Positions 15,601-17,234 of a DNA stretch of 17,234 nt are shown here, piece by piece (positions within the stretch are counted from its first letter, which is position 1; each line of letters opens with the position of its first letter). The stretch covers positions 1 through 17,234 of the forward strand of contig CANPWS010000006.1 of NCBI GenBank assembly GCA_947584955.1. The letters are read 5' to 3'. The notes beneath the pieces were generated by a model, which had not been told where the DNA came from, did no database searches, and saw nothing but the letters and a program-made list of their open reading frames with translations. The stretch comes from an uncultured Bacilli bacterium. GTDB taxonomy: Bacteria; Bacillota_I; Bacilli_A; RF39; UBA660. A program made the translations under genes and the position numbers.

Positions 15601-16437
15601 ATGATTTTAGAGGGTAAGACTTTAAAAAAAGAAATATTAGATAATCTTGAGAGTGAAATATCTTTGTTAAAAGAAAAACCTACCTTAGTAGTTATTGAAG
15701 TGGGAAATGATGAAGCTTCTAATATATATATTTCGCAAAAAGAAAAAATGGCTAAAAAAGTAGGAATAAATTTTAAATTAATAAAATTAGAAGAAAGTAT
15801 AAAAGAAGAAGAATTAATAGATATTATTAATAAATATAATAATGCTGATTATGTAGATGGTATTATTGTTCAAATGCCACTGCCTAAACATATAAATGAA
15901 TCTAATATTCAAAATGCTATAGATTATAGAAAAGATGTTGATGGGTTAACTGATATTAATGCAGGAAAACTTTTTCATAAAAAAGATTCATTAGTAGCGT
16001 GTACATCACTTGGTATAATTGAATTACTAAAATACTATAAAATTGAAATAAAATCTAAAAACGTAGTCATTGTAGGAAGAAGTAATTTAGTATCTAAACC
16101 ATTAATAAGTTTATTTTTAAATGAAGATGCAACTGTTACAGTTTGTCATTCTAAGACAAAAGATTTAAAAGAGTATACTAAAAATGCTGATATTTTAGTC
16201 GTAGCAGTAGGTAAAAGAAACCTTATTACTAAAGATATGGTAAAAGAAAATTCTGTTATAATTGATGTTGGTATTAATAGACTAGAAGATGGAAAAATAT
16301 GTGGAGATGTAGATTTTGAAAATATAAAAGAAATATCTTCCATAACTCCAGTTCCTGGTGGTGTTGGACAGATGACTGTTGCTATGATTGGAAAAAATAC
16401 ATTAAAAGCATATAAAATTAGAAGAAATATACTATAA
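15601..16437 (+). CDS. folD: Bifunctional methylenetetrahydrofolate dehydrogenase/cyclohydrolase FolD
   Basis: FolD interconverts 5,10-methylene-, methenyl- and 10-formyl-tetrahydrofolate with NADP, supplying one-carbon units for purines and formyl-Met. The 278-residue protein has the catalytic Tyr43-x3-Lys47, Gln91 in GIIVQMPLP and the DVDGLTD box (112-118). The dinucleotide loop VVIVGRSNLVSKP (155-167) and TPVPGGVGQMT follow. Three usually conserved spots differ: ACTSLG for PCTPxG, Ser165 for the Gly of GRSxxVG, and Gln for Pro in PGGVGPMT. The catalytic lysine is kept, so activity is likely. ATG 15601 is chosen over ATG 15592 because AAGGAG (15586-15591) touches the earlier codon but is nine bases from this one. 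Confidence 0.95.
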   Translation: MILEGKTLKKEILDNLESEISLLKEKPTLVVIEVGNDEASNIYISQKEKMAKKVGINFKLIKLEESIKEEELIDIINKYNNADYVDGIIVQMPLPKHINESNIQNAIDYRKDVDGLTDINAGKLFHKKDSLVACTSLGIIELLKYYKIEIKSKNVVIVGRSNLVSKPLISLFLNEDATVTVCHSKTKDLKEYTKNADILVVAVGKRNLITKDMVKENSVIIDVGINRLEDGKICGDVDFENIKEISSITPVPGGVGQMTVAMIGKNTLKAYKIRRNIL

Positions 16438-16455
16438 AATAAAGTTGGTGAGATA

Positions 16456-16926
16456 ATGAAAATAGATTTAACTAGTTTAGTAACTAATCAAACTAATTCT
16501 ATTTGTATTAATGAAAATGTAATAATTTCAGAAAGTTTACTTAAAACAAGTACGATTAAAAGATTAGAAAATGTTACATTTAATGGAAAAATAGAAAAAG
16601 ATTATGATGATAATATAGTTTTAAGTGGTGTTATATCTGGCTACATGATTTTACCTGATGATATAACTTTAGAGGATACTTCTTATAATTTTAGTACAGA
16701 AATCGAAGAAAATTTATCATTAGAAGATAATTTTATAGATATAATTGATATATTATGGCAAAATATTTTAGTAGAAATTCCTTTAAAAGTTAGAAATAAT
16801 AAAAATAAAAATATAAAATTAAAAGGTGATGGTTGGAGATTGATTAGTGAAGAAGATGAAAATATAAATTCTAATCAGCCATTTGCCAATTTATCAGAAA
16901 TGTTAGAAAAAGGAGGGAAAAAATAA
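16456..16926 (+). CDS. yceD: YceD/DUF177 family protein
   Basis: The 156-residue acidic soluble protein is assigned to the YceD (DUF177) family, mainly from its position directly before rpmF and from its overall shape. It has an N-terminal strand-rich half, a central VLSGVISGYMILPDD segment, an acidic middle ending in LWQNILVEIPLKVRN, and a C-terminal PFANLSEMLEKGGKK, close to the usual family ending. Family members are linked to 23S rRNA accumulation and ribosome assembly in bacteria and plastids. The central Cys-x-x-Cys-like residues of many homologues are missing here. GGTGAGAT precedes ATG 16456 by a few bases. The gene starts 18 bases after folD and ends one base before rpmF, whose ribosome-binding site lies in its last codons. 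Confidence 0.85.
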   Translation: MKIDLTSLVTNQTNSICINENVIISESLLKTSTIKRLENVTFNGKIEKDYDDNIVLSGVISGYMILPDDITLEDTSYNFSTEIEENLSLEDNFIDIIDILWQNILVEIPLKVRNNKNKNIKLKGDGWRLISEEDENINSNQPFANLSEMLEKGGKK

Positions 16927-16927
16927 A

Positions 16928-17110
16928 ATGGCAGTTCCATTTAGAAAAGTTAGTAAAACAAGAAAGAACATGAGAAGAACTCATTATAAAATTAATGCTA
17001 ATGGGCTTGTAAAATGTTCTAATTGTGGTGAAATGATAAGACCTCATAGAGCATGCGACAAATGTGGTTTTTATAAGGGAGAAAAGAAAGTTGCTGTTAA
17101 AGAAAATTAA
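16928..17110 (+). CDS. rpmF: 50S ribosomal protein L32, zinc-binding form
   Basis: The 60-residue bL32 begins MAVPFRKVSKTRKNMRRTHY, the family hallmark, and keeps the four zinc-ribbon cysteines Cys30, Cys33, Cys43 and Cys46 (CSNC and CDKC). It is therefore the zinc-dependent C+ paralogue rather than the cysteine-free version induced at low zinc. Its ribosome-binding site AAAGGAGGG lies inside the end of yceD and the gap is one base, so expression is tied to yceD. yceD-rpmF is a widely conserved pair. Confidence 0.97.
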   Translation: MAVPFRKVSKTRKNMRRTHYKINANGLVKCSNCGEMIRPHRACDKCGFYKGEKKVAVKEN

Positions 17111-17126
17111 TAGTCTTCTTTTTTTT
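17099..17126 (+). terminator. Weak possible terminator after rpmF
   Basis: AAAGAA (17099-17104) can pair with TTCTTT (17116-17121) and a run of T residues follows to 17126. The stem has only one G-C pair, so the call rests mainly on the T run and the position after rpmF. Confidence 0.3.
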
Positions 17127-17175
17127 AATTATTATCAAAAATTGTACAAAGGAAAAAATTCTTAAAAAATACCTC

Positions 17176-17204
17176 TTGAATAATAAATGGCAGTGTGGTA
17201 CAAT
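17176..17204 (+). promoter_or_regulatory. Promoter for a gene starting beyond the window
   Basis: A TTGAAT -35 (17176-17181), a 17-base spacer and an extended -10 TGGTACAAT (hexamer 17199-17204). The window ends in AAGAAGGTG (17226-17234), a probable ribosome-binding site, so a + strand gene should begin within a few bases of the edge. Confidence 0.8.
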
Positions 17205-17234
17205 TAATACATAAATAAAAGTAGAAAGAAGGTG

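Noticed and set aside
1..17234. Phage, insertion sequence, CRISPR array, toxin-antitoxin pair, tRNA or defence island
   Set aside because: No transposase or integrase, no regularly spaced repeats, no cloverleaf-forming stretch and no recognisable defence gene. Gene order and base composition are uniform throughout, so I found no undescribed multi-gene system.

Overview
This window is one continuous stretch of a very A+T-rich bacterial chromosome, with every convincing gene on the + strand. It looks like a low-GC Gram-positive of the class Bacilli, probably an uncultured gut lineage near the Mollicutes/Erysipelotrichia (RF39-like). That placement is inference from base composition, Shine-Dalgarno sites of AAGGAGG/AGGTGA type, FtsK/SpoIIIE next to a YmfF-YmfH pair, rpsP-khpA, and yceD-rpmF. 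Tryptophan is encoded by TGG and hemW ends in TGA, so the Mycoplasma code (UGA=Trp) is not used.

Layout. 1-2314 holds the 3' three quarters of ileS, a eukaryote-like type II enzyme, closed by a strong terminator. 2369-3797 holds hemW and a short orphan gene, then a terminator. 3828-6144 is ftsK with its own promoter. 6151-9555 is a probable unit of deoD, ymfF and ymfH. 9572-10067 is a single-gene rplS unit with promoter, structured leader and terminator. 10146-14175 carries addA and a secreted degenerate deacetylase-like protein. 14312-14572 is a small helix-turn-helix protein. 14628-14950 is a cold-shock gene with terminator. 14972-15570 is rpsP-khpA behind a near-consensus promoter. 15601-17110 is folD, yceD and rpmF. 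The last 60 bases hold a promoter and ribosome-binding site for a gene beyond the window. No intergenic stretch reaches 300 bases.

The genes are mostly housekeeping: translation (ileS, rplS, rpsP, rpmF, probably yceD), RNA binding (khpA, csp), chromosome segregation (ftsK), recombination repair (addA), purine salvage (deoD) and one-carbon metabolism (folD). Eight start codons were placed downstream of the longest open frame because the ribosome-binding site, and in two cases the promoter, lies inside the longer version.

I saw no phage, insertion sequence, CRISPR array, tRNA, rRNA or defence island. The points most worth a second look are the M16 pair with a split active site, a possible pseudoknot in the rplS leader, a deacetylase-like protein without catalytic residues, AddA without an adjacent AddB, the broken-up rpsP-to-rplS operon, and an orphan gene with no good start.
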